Assembly: GCA_963837815.1 (NCBI GenBank) | Contig: CAWIOS010000012.1 | Span: 248,001-312,000, forward strand | Origin: Fen-1273 sp963837815 | GTDB taxonomy: Bacteria > Bacteroidota > Ignavibacteria > UBA10030 > UBA6906 | DNA: 64,000 nucleotides | Direction of reading: 5' to 3' | Shown here: in pieces, positions 63,340 to 64,000 of the stretch | Layout of the letters: every line of letters starts with the position of its first letter | How positions within the stretch are numbered: position 1 is the first letter of the stretch | Notes under the pieces: generated by a model | What the model saw: only the letters and a program-made list of their open reading frames with translations | Told to the model about the DNA's origin: nothing | Database searches by the model: none | Position numbers and translations under genes: made by a program

Positions 63340-64000
63340 ATGAATCTCCGTCTGGCACCAGAAGGGATGTCTCCTCGAACCACCGCACTCTCCTCAGGTG
63401 TTCGTGAGCCGGACATCACACTCATCCGTCCGACAAATTACACTGATGACGGATATCCGATACAGATGCGCATCGGCGTGATTCGAAGCATCACGCTGAC
63501 GCAGATGGGGACGCTGGTGCGCGATAACATAAACCACCTGTTCTTTGCCGGGGTGAAGCTGATGTTCGATTGATCGATGACGCAATCGAGCGGGTGCCCG
63601 TGAAGGAAATCATCCGCCGATCGGGTTTGCCCGGCTTCAGGAAGGCCGACTTGGAGGGTTTCGCCTCTTCGTACATCACCATAGCCACGGGGCGGGGATG
63701 CGACTTTGCATGCGGGTTCTGCACCATCACCAACGTACAGGGACATACGATGCGCTGCCGGGAGCCCGGTCAGGTAGTCGATTCGGTCCGGAGGTATTTT
63801 CACCAGGCGGGGATCGCCCACAGCTTTTCTATGACTCCTTCAGAGCCAGCAATACATGGACTGCCTTCACCAACCCCAAAACAGGTTTCAATCAGGGCGG
63901 ACAAGGAGGACAATGGTGTGATGGCGTGAGATTGCGGATTCGGCAGATTGCTTCGACACTGAGGAGAGCTCCCTGCAATGACGGGGGAGATTACCCCGTC
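63340..64000 (+). pseudogene. B12-binding radical SAM protein, decayed (runs to window end)
   Basis: Three frames together resemble a cobalamin-binding radical SAM enzyme. The first (63340-63573) gives the B12-domain start DITLIRPTNYTDDGYPIQMRIGV. The second (63570 onwards) gives YITIATGRGCDFACGFCTITNVQGHTMRCREPGQVVDSVRRYF, with the CxxxCxxC iron-sulfur motif. A third frame near 63,825 gives YDSFRASNTWTAF, as in the segment after that motif. Much of the B12 domain is missing and at least two shifts are needed, so the gene cannot be functional as it stands. Confidence 0.65.

Overview
The window reads as chromosome from a G+C-rich Gram-negative bacterium of the Bacteroidota / Ignavibacteriota-Chlorobiota side of the tree. 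The main evidence is a type IX secretion system (T9SS): porX, sprA, porU and porV are all present, and several secreted proteins end in type A sorting domains. A sphingolipid (ceramide) locus, a lipid-export permease pair and many outer-membrane beta-barrel proteins fit the same picture. Unlike classical Bacteroidetes, many genes have purine-rich Shine-Dalgarno sites, and the promoters I can see look like sigma70 promoters (TTGxxx, 17-bp spacer, TAxxxT). That points to a lineage basal to Bacteroidia. The genus cannot be read from the sequence.

Layout. 1-14,722 (minus strand): sprA, porX, tsaE, tsaB, accD, panC, a nucleotidyltransferase, a small exported protein, a LytR_C protein, rsfS and the start of argS. 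Several of these overlap by 4 bp, as in an operon. 15,055-17,555 (plus): the lptF/lptG permease pair. 17,560-30,285 (minus): porU, porV, a T9SS cargo related to M6 peptidases with a destroyed active site, a metallopeptidase / beta-propeller / beta-barrel protein, and a DUF5683-like protein. 30,633-38,378 (plus): glgA, a gmhB-like phosphatase, a DNRLRE lipoprotein, an outer-membrane protein, glyA, tatC and a polyprenyl synthase. 38,409-39,929 (minus): universal stress protein and ilvE. 40,011-43,639: a GNAT acyltransferase and serine palmitoyltransferase (minus) divergent from an NAD-dependent reductase (plus), which together look like a bacterial ceramide pathway. 43,707-43,779: initiator tRNA with its own promoter and terminator.

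From the tRNA to the right edge the character changes to an accessory, decaying region: a repeat of the tRNA 3' end, pseudogenes (SnoaL-like, ECF sigma factor, B12-binding radical SAM, an arylsulfotransferase remnant, a truncated DUF1080 protein), an IS256-family element, a Phd/RelE toxin-antitoxin pair, and scattered intact genes (DUF5694, HAD, methyltransferase, DUF5107-TPR, arylsulfotransferase with sorting domain, outer-membrane protein and lipoprotein). The IS has inserted inside the sorting domain of a secreted esterase and left an 8-bp target duplication, so the ancestral gene can be rebuilt exactly.

Together, SprA would be the outer-membrane channel, PorX the regulator, PorU/PorV the sortase and shuttle that process cargo, and the M6-like protein, esterase and arylsulfotransferase the cargo. 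I found no CRISPR array or phage. The most unusual items are the pseudo-peptidase next to the sortase, the ceramide locus with two promoters sharing one -10 region, and the IS that removes a secretion signal.
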